Shown in pieces: positions 26,413-35,675 of a DNA stretch of 64,000 nucleotides (its first letter is position 1; every line of letters starts with the position of its first letter). The DNA comes from Trinickia symbiotica (GTDB taxonomy: Bacteria > Pseudomonadota > Gammaproteobacteria > Burkholderiales > Burkholderiaceae), in NCBI RefSeq assembly GCF_002934455.1, contig NZ_PTIR01000002.1, positions 248,001-312,000 of the forward strand. The letters run 5' to 3'. The notes under the pieces were generated by a model that was not told where the DNA came from, made no database searches, and saw only the letters and a list, made by a program, of their open reading frames with translations. Position numbers and translations under genes: made by a program.

Positions 26413-27546
26413 TCAGCCCGCGGACACGGCTGCGCAAAAGCGGCCCGGCAGATACGGTGCGACGTCGATGGGTGCATCGGTCGAGAAGAGTTGCGCCGCA
26501 AGCAGTTTCGCCGTTGCCAGCGAAGTCGTCACGCCAAGCCCTTCGTGCCCCGTGGCGACCCAGACGCCAGGCACGCCCGAGCCCGGCGGCGCCGGGCCGA
26601 TCAGCGGCAGGCCGTCAGGCGTCGCGGCGCGAAAGCCCGTCCACGCCCGCAACGCATTGAGCCGCGCGAGCCCCGGCAGATAGCGCTCGCAACGCGCGAG
26701 CATTTGCGCGAGCACGGGCACCTCGACGTCGGGATCGGTGGTATCGAACTGCCGCGACGAGCCGAGCAACAACTGCCCTGTCGGCCGCGCCTGCGCATTG
26801 AACGCAACCGACGTTCCGCCCGATTGATGCGCGCTTTTGATGTACCCAAGCTCCAGCAATTGGTGAGAAATGAACCCCGGGTAGCGATCGGTGATGACGA
26901 GATGCCCCTTTTTCGCGCGCAGCGGCAAGTAGGGAATGAGCCGCATCGCGGCGAGGCCGTTCGCGACGATGACCACGTCCGCGCTGGCACGCTCGCCGCT
27001 GGCTAGCGTCACGGTCCGCGCGTCGACGGCCACGACTTCGCTTTCGGTCCGCAACGCGATGTTTCGGTGTCCTGACGATTCGGCGAGCAGCCACTGGGCC
27101 GCGCGCGGAGCGTAGACGATCGCATCGTCTTCGACGAGCAGCCCGCCCACGAGCGACGGAGCGAGTTGAGGCTCACATTGGTGCAGCGCCGCCTGATCGA
27201 GCAACTGCGCCCTCAGCCTGTGCGTAGCAAACGTCTCGTGCAGCGCGCGCGCTGCCTGCCATTCCTCGTCGTCAGCGGCGGCCCATAGCGTGCCGCAGCG
27301 ATGAAACGCATCGTCGGGCCGCAGTTGCGGAGCCAATTCCAGCCAAAGATCGCGCGAATGGCGCGCGAGCGCGAACTCGGCCGGTGTATCGTTCATGACG
27401 ACGATGTGCCCCATGCCCGCCGCGGTGGCGCCGCAGCCGATGCCGCCGGCCTCGAACACGTTCACCTTCATGCCGCGCGCGGCGAGCTCGGCGGCACAGG
27501 CGGCACCGACGATGCCCGCCCCTACGACGAGTGCTTCAGCTTTCAT
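26413..27546 (-). CDS. hypO: FAD-dependent oxidoreductase, probable D-hydroxyproline dehydrogenase
   Basis: A 377-residue DAO-type flavoenzyme with the N-terminal FAD motif GAGIVGAACAAELAARG (about 9-25) and the C-terminal signature TGHEGLGVTTSLATAKLLA. The likely reaction is oxidation of cis-4-hydroxy-D-proline to 1-pyrroline-4-hydroxy-2-carboxylate, the step between the epimerase (hypE) and the deaminase (hypD), both adjacent. ATG 27546 lies five bases after the hypE stop. The longer open frame to 27885 belongs to another frame of hypE. By sequence alone it could be another amine or D-amino acid oxidase; the cluster decides. Confidence 0.82.
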   Translation of the reverse strand: MKAEALVVGAGIVGAACAAELAARGMKVNVFEAGGIGCGATAAGMGHIVVMNDTPAEFALARHSRDLWLELAPQLRPDDAFHRCGTLWAAADDEEWQAARALHETFATHRLRAQLLDQAALHQCEPQLAPSLVGGLLVEDDAIVYAPRAAQWLLAESSGHRNIALRTESEVVAVDARTVTLASGERASADVVIVANGLAAMRLIPYLPLRAKKGHLVITDRYPGFISHQLLELGYIKSAHQSGGTSVAFNAQARPTGQLLLGSSRQFDTTDPDVEVPVLAQMLARCERYLPGLARLNALRAWTGFRAATPDGLPLIGPAPPGSGVPGVWVATGHEGLGVTTSLATAKLLAAQLFSTDAPIDVAPYLPGRFCAAVSAG

Positions 27547-27551
27547 TCGGT

Positions 27552-28565
27552 TCACGCAACAGGGATCCCCGAAGCGAACGGATCGTCCTGCTCGAAGCAG
27601 AGTTTGCCCTCGGCCATGATATGCGCGCGGCCTGTGATGATAGGCACGATGGCCCGCGTATCGCCTGATCCGGCGTCGATCGCGCGGACCGCATGGGACT
27701 GATCGTCCGTCTCGCTCGCGCCTGCATCGTCGAGCAAGACATAGCGCCCTTCGAAGACGCTGCCGATGATGCTCTCTTGCCGCCAAGTCTCGCCCTGGGC
27801 GAGCTTTCCGTCCGCCGCAAGGCACGCGAGCTTCGCGCTCGTGCCCGTGCCGCACGGAGAACGGTCGTAGGCATTGCCGGGGCACAGCACGAAATTTCGA
27901 CTGTCGATACCGGCGCGCGGGCTTTGCGCGAATAGCTCGATATGATCGATGAGCGCACCGCCCGCTCCGGTCACGCCTTGCGCCTCGAGCGCCTCACGGA
28001 TCGCATGCGTGAACGTCGTCAGTTCGCCGATGTGGGCCGGCTCGAGCGTGCACCCGTGCTCCGACACGAGGAAGAACCAGTTGCCGCCCCATGCCACATC
28101 GCCCGTGACCGCGCCGTATCCGGGCACGTCGACGGTCAGCGCGCGACGATAGCGATGCGCAGCCACATTGCGTACGGATACGCTTCGGTCTTCGTTCAGC
28201 GTCGCTTCGACGATGCCGACGGGCGTCTCGATCCGGTGGCGCCCCGGCTCAATGCGTCCCATATAAGCGAGCGATGCGACGAGCCCGATCGTGCCGTGGC
28301 CGCACATGCCGAGATAGCCCACATTGTTGAAAAAGATGACGCCCGCGGAGCAGCTCGAATCATGCGGCTCGCAAAGCAGTGCGCCGACGATCACGTCTGA
28401 GCCTCTCGGCTCGGTGACGACGCCGGCGCGCCAGTCGTCGTGATGCTCGCGCAGCCGCTTGAGCCGCTCGGAAAGCGGGCCGCTGCCGAGGTCGGGGCCG
28501 CCGGCCACGACGAGGCGCGTGGGTTCGCCGCCGGTATGGGAGTCGATAATAAGGATGGTCTTCAT
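27552..28565 (-). CDS. hypE: 4-hydroxyproline 2-epimerase, proline racemase family
   Basis: A 337-residue enzyme of the proline racemase superfamily. The two catalytic cysteines are both present: C88 in MCGHGTIG and C238 in SPCGTGTSA. That excludes the Ser/Thr-Cys dehydratase subgroup. It interconverts trans-4-hydroxy-L-proline and cis-4-hydroxy-D-proline, opening the pathway completed by hypO and hypD. The start at 28565 matches the family N-terminus ([12 protein letters not shown]). It is divergent from hypD, sharing a 271-bp control region with a strong inverted repeat. Confidence 0.87.
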   Translation of the reverse strand: MKTILIIDSHTGGEPTRLVVAGGPDLGSGPLSERLKRLREHHDDWRAGVVTEPRGSDVIVGALLCEPHDSSCSAGVIFFNNVGYLGMCGHGTIGLVASLAYMGRIEPGRHRIETPVGIVEATLNEDRSVSVRNVAAHRYRRALTVDVPGYGAVTGDVAWGGNWFFLVSEHGCTLEPAHIGELTTFTHAIREALEAQGVTGAGGALIDHIELFAQSPRAGIDSRNFVLCPGNAYDRSPCGTGTSAKLACLAADGKLAQGETWRQESIIGSVFEGRYVLLDDAGASETDDQSHAVRAIDAGSGDTRAIVPIITGRAHIMAEGKLCFEQDDPFASGIPVA

Positions 28566-28693
28566 CGTAAAACTAGCCTCGGTTTGAAACCCCGGCAGCA
28601 AGGCCGGTGAGCCGGGAGCCCGGCCTGAACGATTGCTGCGCCAATGGTAGGAATGCGCGAGGCTTGCCGTCTTGGCGCCGATGCGCGCCGCCA

Positions 28694-28745
28694 ATGACGA
28701 TTTCGGCACATCGATGCGGGTTCCCGGTTATGCCGAAATCGTCAT
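28694..28745. promoter_or_regulatory. 15-bp perfect inverted repeat in the hypE-hypD control region
   Basis: ATGACGATTTCGGCA (28694-28708) and its exact reverse complement (28731-28745) are separated by 22 bp, in the divergent region. Centre-to-centre spacing is 37 bp, about 3.5 helical turns. It is likely the binding site of the pathway regulator; a role as an RNA hairpin in the hypD leader is the alternative. Confidence 0.65.
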
Positions 28746-28836
28746 CGCCGATGCGCGTAGGCCGCAAGACGCCTCGGTGCCTCGGGCATACACTGCCGAA
28801 CATCCCGTCTACCGGATTCGCTCAAGGAGAGGAGCA

Positions 28837-29742
28837 ATGGCCACTACATGGAAGGGCGTACTGCCCGCGGTCACCACAAAGTTTCACGAGGATTTCAGCA
28901 TAGACCGCGCTTGGACGAAGAAGAACATCGAGGCGCAAATCGACGCGGGCGTCGACGGCATCATCGTATGCGGTTCGCTCGGCGAAGCCTCGACGCTTTC
29001 GCTCGACGAAAAGCTCGAGGTGCTCGACATCGCCGTCGAAGCCGCGCGCGACAGGGTCCCCGTGCTCCTGACGATCGCAGAGAACAGCACGCTCGACGGC
29101 TGCCGTCAGGCCGAGCGCGGCGCGGCGCATGGCGCGGCCGGCTACATGGTCCTGCCGGGACTTCGCTATTTGTCGGACCGCCGCGAGACGCTCAATCATT
29201 TCCGCATGATTGCGAAGGCGAGCCCCCTGCCGCTCATGATTTACAACAATCCGCTCGCCTACGGTGTCGACATGACGCCCGAGATGTTCGCTGAGATCGC
29301 CGACGAGCCAAAGATCGTCGCGATCAAGGAATCGTGCGGCGATGTGCGGCGCGTGACCGATCTGATCAATGCGGTAGGCGAACGCTATTCGATTCTCTGC
29401 GGTGTCGACAATCTGGCCATGGAAGCGATGCTGATGGGCGCGCATGGCTGGGTCGCCGGGCTCGTCTGCGCGTTTCCGCGGGAGACGGTGGCAATCTATC
29501 GGCTGCTTCAGCAGGGCCGCGTCGCGGAGGCACTGAAAATTTATCGATGGTTCGCGCCGTTGCTCGCACTCGATGTGTCGCACAAGCTCGTGCAGAACAT
29601 CAAGCTCGCCGAAGCCATCGTCGGCCTGGGTACCGAGCACGTGCGTCCGCCGCGGCTGCCGTTGGCCGGTGACGAACGCAAGGCGGTCGAATCGCTGATT
29701 CGCAAGGCGATCGAAACGCGGCCGGCGTTGCCGGCAATCTGA
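28837..29742 (+). CDS. hypD: 1-pyrroline-4-hydroxy-2-carboxylate deaminase-like, DHDPS family
   Basis: A 301-residue class I aldolase-fold protein. It has the DHDPS-family GSLGEASTLS loop (about 48-57), Tyr in LMIYNNPLAYG (about 133-143) and the Schiff-base Lys in IVAIKESCGD (about 165-174). In hydroxyproline degradation this family member deaminates 1-pyrroline-4-hydroxy-2-carboxylate to 2-oxoglutarate semialdehyde. ATG 28837 follows a strong AAGGAGAGGAG. The last enzyme, the semialdehyde dehydrogenase, is not in the window. Confidence 0.82.
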   Translation: MATTWKGVLPAVTTKFHEDFSIDRAWTKKNIEAQIDAGVDGIIVCGSLGEASTLSLDEKLEVLDIAVEAARDRVPVLLTIAENSTLDGCRQAERGAAHGAAGYMVLPGLRYLSDRRETLNHFRMIAKASPLPLMIYNNPLAYGVDMTPEMFAEIADEPKIVAIKESCGDVRRVTDLINAVGERYSILCGVDNLAMEAMLMGAHGWVAGLVCAFPRETVAIYRLLQQGRVAEALKIYRWFAPLLALDVSHKLVQNIKLAEAIVGLGTEHVRPPRLPLAGDERKAVESLIRKAIETRPALPAI

Positions 29743-29765
29743 CGGACGGCGAACATCGAGCACGA

Positions 29766-30653
29766 TCAAAACTGCGGGAAGCGCCCTCCCCACCCGCCGC
29801 GGCGCAAATAGCGAAACGAGAGCGGGATGCCGGTCAATTGCGCTGCGAACCATCTCACCGACGCGTGATCGTCGACGATGATGGTGCGCAGCCGAAACGG
29901 ATCGGTCGAACCGTCGTTCCAGCCGACGTCGCATGTTCGAGCGCTCGTGTAGCCTGCTGCTTTCACCAACTCGACTTCCCGCTCCCCATAGTTGCCGTTC
30001 GGATACGCAAAATGTGAGCATGCGTTCCCAACCAGCTGCTCGATCTCGCGCTTGCAAGCGACGATCTCGTTCTCGCATTCGGCATCGTTGCAACGCGTCA
30101 GCACCGGATGGAATTGCGTGTGCGCCTGAAAGTCCACGTACGGACGCATCGCTTCGATTTGCTCGACGGTAAGGCCTGTCGCTCGATCGTCGCCGTCCTG
30201 GCGATAGCCGTATGCATCGAGTTCAGCAAGGCGCTCCGCATTCGTCATATGCTTGAGGCGCTCGATGCCGGCTTTCTTCGCTCCCGGATGCAACCACCAG
30301 TGCGTGCGCGCGCGACCGACAATGCCGCTGCAAAGAAAGATCGTTGGGCGCACGCGATGCTTGATGAACACGGGCAGCAGATCCGCGTTGCCGATGTGAC
30401 CATCGTCGAGCGTGATCACGGCGCGTGGACGCCCCTGCCCCGGCGTGCGCGCCTTTTCGAGAGGCACGAAATCGCACATTTCGCGCAGATAACCGAGATG
30501 CGCATCCAGCGTCGCTGGGTCGGGATCGTGATAAAGGAGGATCGCCACGCGGTCCCGCCACAGCAAGGCGCGAGTCGCCCTCGCGACGCCTGTCAGAACG
30601 AACAGCATCGCGATGAACTCTTTGAATGCTGCCCCGCCCGAGGTTTGGGACAT
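29766..30653 (-). CDS. polysaccharide deacetylase (NodB domain, CE4)
   Basis: A 295-residue protein with an N-terminal hydrophobic segment (about 13-35) that could anchor it, then a CE4/NodB fold. Motif 1 is TLDDGH (about 108-113), with the catalytic base and a metal Asp, and motif 2 is HTQFH, an HxxxH metal pair. Later SHFAYPNGNYGEREVELV is typical of the domain. Substrate could be an exopolysaccharide, a lipid-linked sugar or peptidoglycan. ATG 30653 has GGAG upstream. It converges on hypD with a 23-bp gap and is divergent from an MFS gene. Confidence 0.8.
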   Translation of the reverse strand: MSQTSGGAAFKEFIAMLFVLTGVARATRALLWRDRVAILLYHDPDPATLDAHLGYLREMCDFVPLEKARTPGQGRPRAVITLDDGHIGNADLLPVFIKHRVRPTIFLCSGIVGRARTHWWLHPGAKKAGIERLKHMTNAERLAELDAYGYRQDGDDRATGLTVEQIEAMRPYVDFQAHTQFHPVLTRCNDAECENEIVACKREIEQLVGNACSHFAYPNGNYGEREVELVKAAGYTSARTCDVGWNDGSTDPFRLRTIIVDDHASVRWFAAQLTGIPLSFRYLRRGGWGGRFPQF

Positions 30654-30861
30654 TGGTTTTCTCCGTTCGAGGACGACGCGCAGCCACAACGAGTCTAGGG
30701 AGAGGCGCCCCTGGTCATCGGTACGCAGCCGCACAATGCCAGCGAGAACGAACTTCCGCTGGACCAGCCGGGATTCGACGGCCCGCGGCGACGCTGACCA
30801 TCCATCGACGTTTCACTCGATGACGAACCATTCCCTACGCCGCGTCGCTAACATGGGTCCA

Positions 30862-32334
30862 ATGAATACGCTCACACCTCTCCAAGCAACCGCGCGGTTC
30901 ACACCAACGATCGCGCGCATCCTCGCCACGGTCAGCATTGCATTCGTCGTCACGCAACTGGATGTGACGATCGTCAACATCGCCTTGCCGAGCATCGGCA
31001 ACCAGTTGCATGCGCCGGTGGCAAGTCTTCAATGGATCGTCGACGCCTACACGCTCGCGTTCGCCGTGCTGATGCTTTCGGCCGGCGTGCTCGGCGATCG
31101 CTACGGCGCCAGGCGACTCTTCTCGGCGGGCCTCGCGTTGTTCGCATTGGCGTCGCTCGCATGCGGTCTCGCCCCGAACGCGCCGGCGCTCGTCGCCGCT
31201 CGCGCGGTACAAGGCGCCGCCGCGGCCGCGATGCTGCCGAACTCGCTCGCGCTCCTGAACCGCTCATGCGGCCACCACCCTCACTTGCGCGCTCGCGCCG
31301 TCGGGCTATGGACCGCATCGGGCGCAGTCTCGATTGCGGCGGGGCCCGTCCTCGGCGGGCTGTTGATCGCCGCATTCGGCTGGCGCAGCATCTTCCTCGT
31401 CAACCTGCCGATCTGCGCGCTGGGTCTGCTGGCCACGTTTGCGTGGGTGCCGAATGAACGAGAAGAGACATCACGCCGTCGAACGAGCGGGACGGTCGGC
31501 ATCGACGTTCCGGGTCAATGCGCCGCAATCGTCGCATTGACCGCGTTCACGGGCGCCGTTATCGAGTCACAGCCTCTAGGCGGGGGAAGTCCGTGGATCG
31601 TCGGCGCATTGGCGGCCGCGATGCTCGCCTGCATCGTATTCGTCGTGATCGAAATGCGGAGCAAAGCGCCGATGGTGCCGCTATCGCTGCTGCGCGACGC
31701 AACGATCAGCGCGGCCGTCGTATTCGGCGTTTGCGTGAACCTAGCCTACTACGGGACCGTGTTCGTCTTGAGCCTCTACCTGCAACGTGCGCATGGCGAG
31801 ACGCCGCTCACGGCGGGCCTCGCATTCCTTCCGCTGACGGGGGGCTTCCTAGTCTCCAATGTCGTGAGCGGCTGGGTGGTCGCGCGCCGCGGGCCGCGCT
31901 TCCCCATGATGTTGGGCGCCGCGATCGGCGCTCTCGGCTACGGCTTGTTGCATACAGCGCGAGCGGACAGTTCGTACGCGGCGCTCGTCGTGCCGTTTCT
32001 GTTGATTCCGGCTGGGATGGGTCTTGCGGTGCCCGCGATGACGACGGCCATCCTCGCCTCGGTTGAACCGCATCGCGCCGGCACGGCGTCGGCCGTCCTA
32101 AATACCGCGCGTCAGGCGGGCGGCGCTGTAGGCGTTGCCGCGTTCGGCGCCCTCGCGAGCGGCACCGGCACGCAAGCGGTGGTGACCGGGCTACAGGCCT
32201 CGGCCGCGATTTCCGCCGCGTTGCTCATTGCAGGCATGTTGGCAAGCATTCTCGTCCACCCGGAAGGGCACGCGCGGGGGGAACTTGCAGGCGCGCCGGC
32301 GCGCCACGGCGCGCACGAGCCGCAAGGAAGATGA
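30862..32334 (+). CDS. 14-TM MFS efflux pump, DHA2 (EmrB/QacA) family
   Basis: A roughly 490-residue drug:proton antiporter-like carrier. The DHA2 signature LDVTIVNIALPSIG lies in TM1, followed by the motif GDRYGARR in the first loop and motif C-type glycines in TM5 (GAVSIAAGPVLGG). Fourteen TM helices are predicted by eye. The exact start is unclear: ATG codons at 30820, 30853 and 30862 all lack a good SD. I chose 30862 because it leaves a normal-length tail before TM1. No TetR or MarR regulator is adjacent. Confidence 0.8.
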   Translation: MNTLTPLQATARFTPTIARILATVSIAFVVTQLDVTIVNIALPSIGNQLHAPVASLQWIVDAYTLAFAVLMLSAGVLGDRYGARRLFSAGLALFALASLACGLAPNAPALVAARAVQGAAAAAMLPNSLALLNRSCGHHPHLRARAVGLWTASGAVSIAAGPVLGGLLIAAFGWRSIFLVNLPICALGLLATFAWVPNEREETSRRRTSGTVGIDVPGQCAAIVALTAFTGAVIESQPLGGGSPWIVGALAAAMLACIVFVVIEMRSKAPMVPLSLLRDATISAAVVFGVCVNLAYYGTVFVLSLYLQRAHGETPLTAGLAFLPLTGGFLVSNVVSGWVVARRGPRFPMMLGAAIGALGYGLLHTARADSSYAALVVPFLLIPAGMGLAVPAMTTAILASVEPHRAGTASAVLNTARQAGGAVGVAAFGALASGTGTQAVVTGLQASAAISAALLIAGMLASILVHPEGHARGELAGAPARHGAHEPQGR

Positions 32335-32344
32335 GCGTTACACG

Positions 32345-32384
32345 AAAAAAAACGGGCGGCGTTAGAAAAAACGTACACCGCCCG
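32345..32384 (-). terminator. rho-independent terminator for the minus-strand gene at 32403
   Basis: On the minus strand the arms CGGGCGG and CCGCCCG (32378-32384 and 32353-32359) form a stem, with a T-rich loop, followed by eight T residues (32345-32352). It ends the short gene directly upstream and sits just past the convergent MFS gene. Confidence 0.8.
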
Positions 32385-32402
32385 CACGCGAGGAAGCCGC
32401 CG

Positions 32403-32675
32403 TCACAGCTTGGCGTTTTGTATCGTGCCCGTGTCGAGCGCACGCTCGATGAGCCCTTCTTCGCACGCCTTGCGAATTGCATTGGCGATAAGCTTGTCGG
32501 GCGGTTCCATGTCCGCTTTCAGTGCGCCAAGCAATCCGCTCGAATCGAATACCACGAGCGTCTCAGCCGAATCGTCGCGGCTGATGATGACGCGATGCGC
32601 CAACTCCCCTTCGCCGAGCGTCGCGCAAAACCGCATCGGACGGCCGTTTATGGTCTGCTCGAAATTCTCGATCAT
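32403..32675 (-). CDS. small conserved-looking protein of unknown function
   Basis: A 90-residue acidic, soluble protein without a recognised domain. The first half looks like a small beta-sheet (INGRPMRFCATLGEGELAHR) and the second like a helix (PPDKLIANAIRKACEEGLIE). A GGAGGG precedes ATG 32675 at the right distance and a terminator follows the stop, so the gene is very likely real. I do not recognise the family. Confidence 0.65.
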   Translation of the reverse strand: MIENFEQTINGRPMRFCATLGEGELAHRVIISRDDSAETLVVFDSSGLLGALKADMEPPDKLIANAIRKACEEGLIERALDTGTIQNAKL

Positions 32676-32791
32676 CGCTGCGCCCTCCGTGATGAAGCCG
32701 AAGCGTTCGTAGCGGTAAGAGAAGCAAGCTCCGTGCGCAGACGATGATTCATACCGACGAACGTTCGATTTGTCCGGCGCGATTTCTGTAT

Positions 32792-33220
32792 CTACAGCAG
32801 ACGCCGCTTCGGCGTACGCGCCGCGTCGATGCTGAGCGCGCCGGCGCCCGTCACGCAGAGCAGAAGGAAACCGCCTGCTATGCCGATGTTTTTCCAGAAA
32901 TGAATCACCATGTCGCGCTGAACGGCCGCATCGACCACGTTCCAGAAATCATGCCCGAGCACGGCCGTGATGACCGTATAGGCTGCCATGATGATGCCGA
33001 GCGGTCGGATCAAGAAGCCGACGACGAGGAAAATGCCGCCGATCAGCTCAATTGCCGTCGCGATCCCCGCACCGATCTCGGGGAACGGCACGCCTTTTGA
33101 ATGCAGATACCCCACGAAACCGGAATAAGCCAGCAGCTTCATGACACCGCCCCAGAGAAAGAGCACGGCAAGCGCAAGGCGGGCGAAGAAGATGATGCCG
33201 GAATCGATGGGACGCGCCAT
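32792..33220 (-). CDS. DoxX-family membrane protein
   Basis: A 142-residue protein with four TM helices and the DoxX pattern: FFARLALAVLFLWGGVMKLL in TM1, GFLIRPLGIIMAAYTVITAV in TM3 and HFWKNIGIAGGFLLL in TM4. Family members are loosely linked to redox and thiosulfate metabolism, without a fixed activity. ATG 33220 follows a perfect AGGAGG. It stands alone. Confidence 0.85.
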   Translation of the reverse strand: MARPIDSGIIFFARLALAVLFLWGGVMKLLAYSGFVGYLHSKGVPFPEIGAGIATAIELIGGIFLVVGFLIRPLGIIMAAYTVITAVLGHDFWNVVDAAVQRDMVIHFWKNIGIAGGFLLLCVTGAGALSIDAARTPKRRLL

Positions 33221-33456
33221 GAATGCTTTCCTCCTTTTTTCGTCGATCATGACAGGCAGTGACGATCGCCGCGGGCCGGCGTGTCGATGCTCAGGATATG
33301 CGTTGCGCCCTGGATTTCCAAGCGCGGCGCACATCCTCGTGCCTCAATCGAACGAACGACTCTGGAAGAAAGGCGAACCGCTCAGCGCAAATGCAGCGAA
33401 TCGAGCTGACTTTGGGCGGTTCGCGCCGATACTTCTTTCTTGGGCTCGGCTCGGGC

Positions 33457-34905
33457 CTATGCGACCTGCTGCGGCCTCGATTCACCCGGATCGTCCGATT
33501 CGCGGTGGTCGCTTCCGCCAACCACGTCGAGCTGACGCATCATCGGCGCCTCGGAGCGCAGCCCGATCGCATTGAGCAGGCGGTACAACGTGGCGCGTGA
33601 AACGCCCAGCTCCGCGGCCGCACTCGAAAGACTGTACGCGTGACGCGCCAGCGCCTCGCGTACCGCCGCGCGCTCCGCTTCACAACGGACTTCGGCGAGC
33701 GTGCGCCCCGGCTTCGGCCCGGCGTCGGGCAGACCGAGATCGTCGGCCGTGATGAAGCGTCCTTCCGCCATTACGACCGCACGCCTCACGCAGTTGATGA
33801 GCTCGCGGACATTGCCGGGCCACGCGTAGTTGAACATCGCCGTAATCGCGTCGCTCGAAAAGCCGCGAATCTTGCGCCGGCCGTCGCGCTTATGCAGCGC
33901 GAGCGCATGGTAGGCGAGCAGCTTGATATCGTGGCCGCGCTGGCGCAATGGCGGCTCGTCGAGGCGCAGCACGCAAAGCCGATGATAGAGGTCGGCCCGG
34001 AAACGCCCCGCCTCGATGGCCTGCTGCAAATCGACGTGCGTCGCGGAGATGATGCGCGCGTCGACCTTGGTCGAGGCGTTGCCGCCGAGGCGCTCGATCG
34101 TCCCCTCCTGCAAAAAGCGCAACAGGACGGCCTGGCACTCGTGCGGCATATCGCCGATTTCGTCGAGAAAGAGCGTTCCTCCGGCGGCGGCCTCGATGCG
34201 CCCGATCTTTCGTTGCAAGGCGCCGGTAAACGCGCCGCGCTCGTGACCGAACAACTCGGACTGGAGCAACGAAGGCGGAATTGCCGCGCAATTGATCGCG
34301 ACGAAGGGCTGGGCCGCGCGCGCCGAGCGATCGTGGATCGCGTGCGCGGTCAATTCCTTGCCCGTGCCCGATTCGCCGGCGATGAAGACGGGCGCATCGT
34401 TACGGGAGCATTTCTCTACCCCGCGATAGAGCCGCTGCATCGGCTCGCTGTTGCCGATCATCTTGCAGCACCCCGGCATCGGCGGACCCGAGTCGACGCT
34501 GTCACGCAGGACCGAGAGCCCATGCGCATGGCCGAGCACGATCGCGAGCCGCTGATCGTCGCAGGGCATCGTGACGAAATCGAAACAGTAGTCGAGGATG
34601 AAGCGCCGAATCGCGGGTTGCTCGGCTTGTCCATGACGAACTTGTGCCACCCACGTTGCATCCGTATGGGACACAGACGCTTCCAATTCGGCCAACTGCT
34701 GCTCGGTGCAGTCCAGCGGCATCGCGACGACGCCGACGCGAATGACACCGCGTTCGAGCATGCGGTCGACCTGCTGAGGTGTTCTGGCGTGAACGACATG
34801 CCAGCCGGCCGAGACGAGTCCGTCCTCGCCGACAACATCGGGCTTCAGCGAAAGAAAAAGAACCGTCCGCTCGGCGCGCAGCGGATTCGACGCTTTGTTG
34901 TTCAT
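33457..34905 (-). CDS. sigma-54-dependent transcriptional activator
   Basis: A 482-residue activator. Residues 1-125 resemble a receiver-type fold but lack clear phosphorylation residues. The central AAA+ domain (about 145-380) has Walker A GESGTGKE, the sigma-54 contact loop GAFTGA, Walker B GGTLFLDEIGD and WPGNVREL. The C-terminus has a Fis-type helix-turn-helix (SLSSAAAELGVSRATLYRLL). The domain plan resembles VpsR-type regulators of exopolysaccharide in Vibrio and related Burkholderia regulators. The glycosyltransferase genes beyond the 770-bp gap may be among its targets, but I see no convincing -24/-12 promoter there. The start at 34905 has a G-rich SD. Confidence 0.82.
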   Translation of the reverse strand: MNNKASNPLRAERTVLFLSLKPDVVGEDGLVSAGWHVVHARTPQQVDRMLERGVIRVGVVAMPLDCTEQQLAELEASVSHTDATWVAQVRHGQAEQPAIRRFILDYCFDFVTMPCDDQRLAIVLGHAHGLSVLRDSVDSGPPMPGCCKMIGNSEPMQRLYRGVEKCSRNDAPVFIAGESGTGKELTAHAIHDRSARAAQPFVAINCAAIPPSLLQSELFGHERGAFTGALQRKIGRIEAAAGGTLFLDEIGDMPHECQAVLLRFLQEGTIERLGGNASTKVDARIISATHVDLQQAIEAGRFRADLYHRLCVLRLDEPPLRQRGHDIKLLAYHALALHKRDGRRKIRGFSSDAITAMFNYAWPGNVRELINCVRRAVVMAEGRFITADDLGLPDAGPKPGRTLAEVRCEAERAAVREALARHAYSLSSAAAELGVSRATLYRLLNAIGLRSEAPMMRQLDVVGGSDHRESDDPGESRPQQVA

Positions 34906-35675
34906 GTTGCCCCCCGTATCGATGCCTAACCGTTGTTCCTCAGACGTATTAAAACGGCATGCATCGGTCCAAACTTTGATTTCGATCAATCGCGGTATAA
35001 GACATCGCACTAATACTTACCCGTATCGATCGAAACCCAATCCGAGGCCGGCCGTCTCGAGCGGCTCTAGCCCCATTTTCATCCCGCCTCGCATAGGTCA
35101 GGATGTCCCGGTTCACGACAATTGAACAGCCGGCATCGATACGATGCCGGACCTGAACGACGGCCGTGCCTGCTTCTTACCTCGGAATGATTTTTATTTG
35201 CGCGCTTTCGTCCCGCACACCGCCCGGTGGAGGTGTTGGCCGATCGCGCATTGAAGCCCCTTGCATTGCAACATAGACGACAATCTGACGAAATGCCATA
35301 GGAAAATAAACGCATTAGGCCAAATCCGGATACGGGTGTAGCTTGAAACGGTGGGCGTGCGGTGGTCAACATACTAATTTCGGACGCGGTCACAAAGTTG
35401 CAAACCATGCGCGATATGTCCGGCGCTGCTTCTCGGGCGGGCGGCGACTATCAGCTCGCGCGAACAAGGCGCAATTGGCTGGCGGCGAACATTGCATGGA
35501 GCACAACGTTCGCTGGCGTTCGCCCCGATAGGGTGCGCCCGTAAGGCGTTTCCCAAATCGAGCGAAAAAATCGATGCCTGCGAACGTTATTACGTCAAAG
35601 CTATAGCGAAGTCGAAATCGGGGGACCTGCCACCGAAATCGATCAATTAGTTTTACTTTGAAGGACGGGGGACTC
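34906..35675. other. long intergenic region with one strong palindrome
   Basis: No credible gene lies in these 770 bp between the divergent activator and GT87-like genes. The notable element is a perfect 9-bp inverted repeat, CCGGCATCG and CGATGCCGG around ATA (35130-35150). No T-run follows on either strand, so an operator or RNA structure is likelier than a terminator. Confidence 0.5.

Noticed and set aside
28822-30093. 423-residue open frame on the minus strand
   Set aside because: Covers hypD and part of the deacetylase in the wrong frame; composition typical of GC-rich shadows.
33640-34929. 429-residue open frame on the plus strand
   Set aside because: Antisense to the sigma-54 activator, whose motifs are all intact.
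35479-35500. possible sigma-54 promoter (TGGC ... TTGC) before the GT87-like gene
   Set aside because: The GG-to-GC spacing is 11 bp instead of 10, and it lies far from the start; not convincing.
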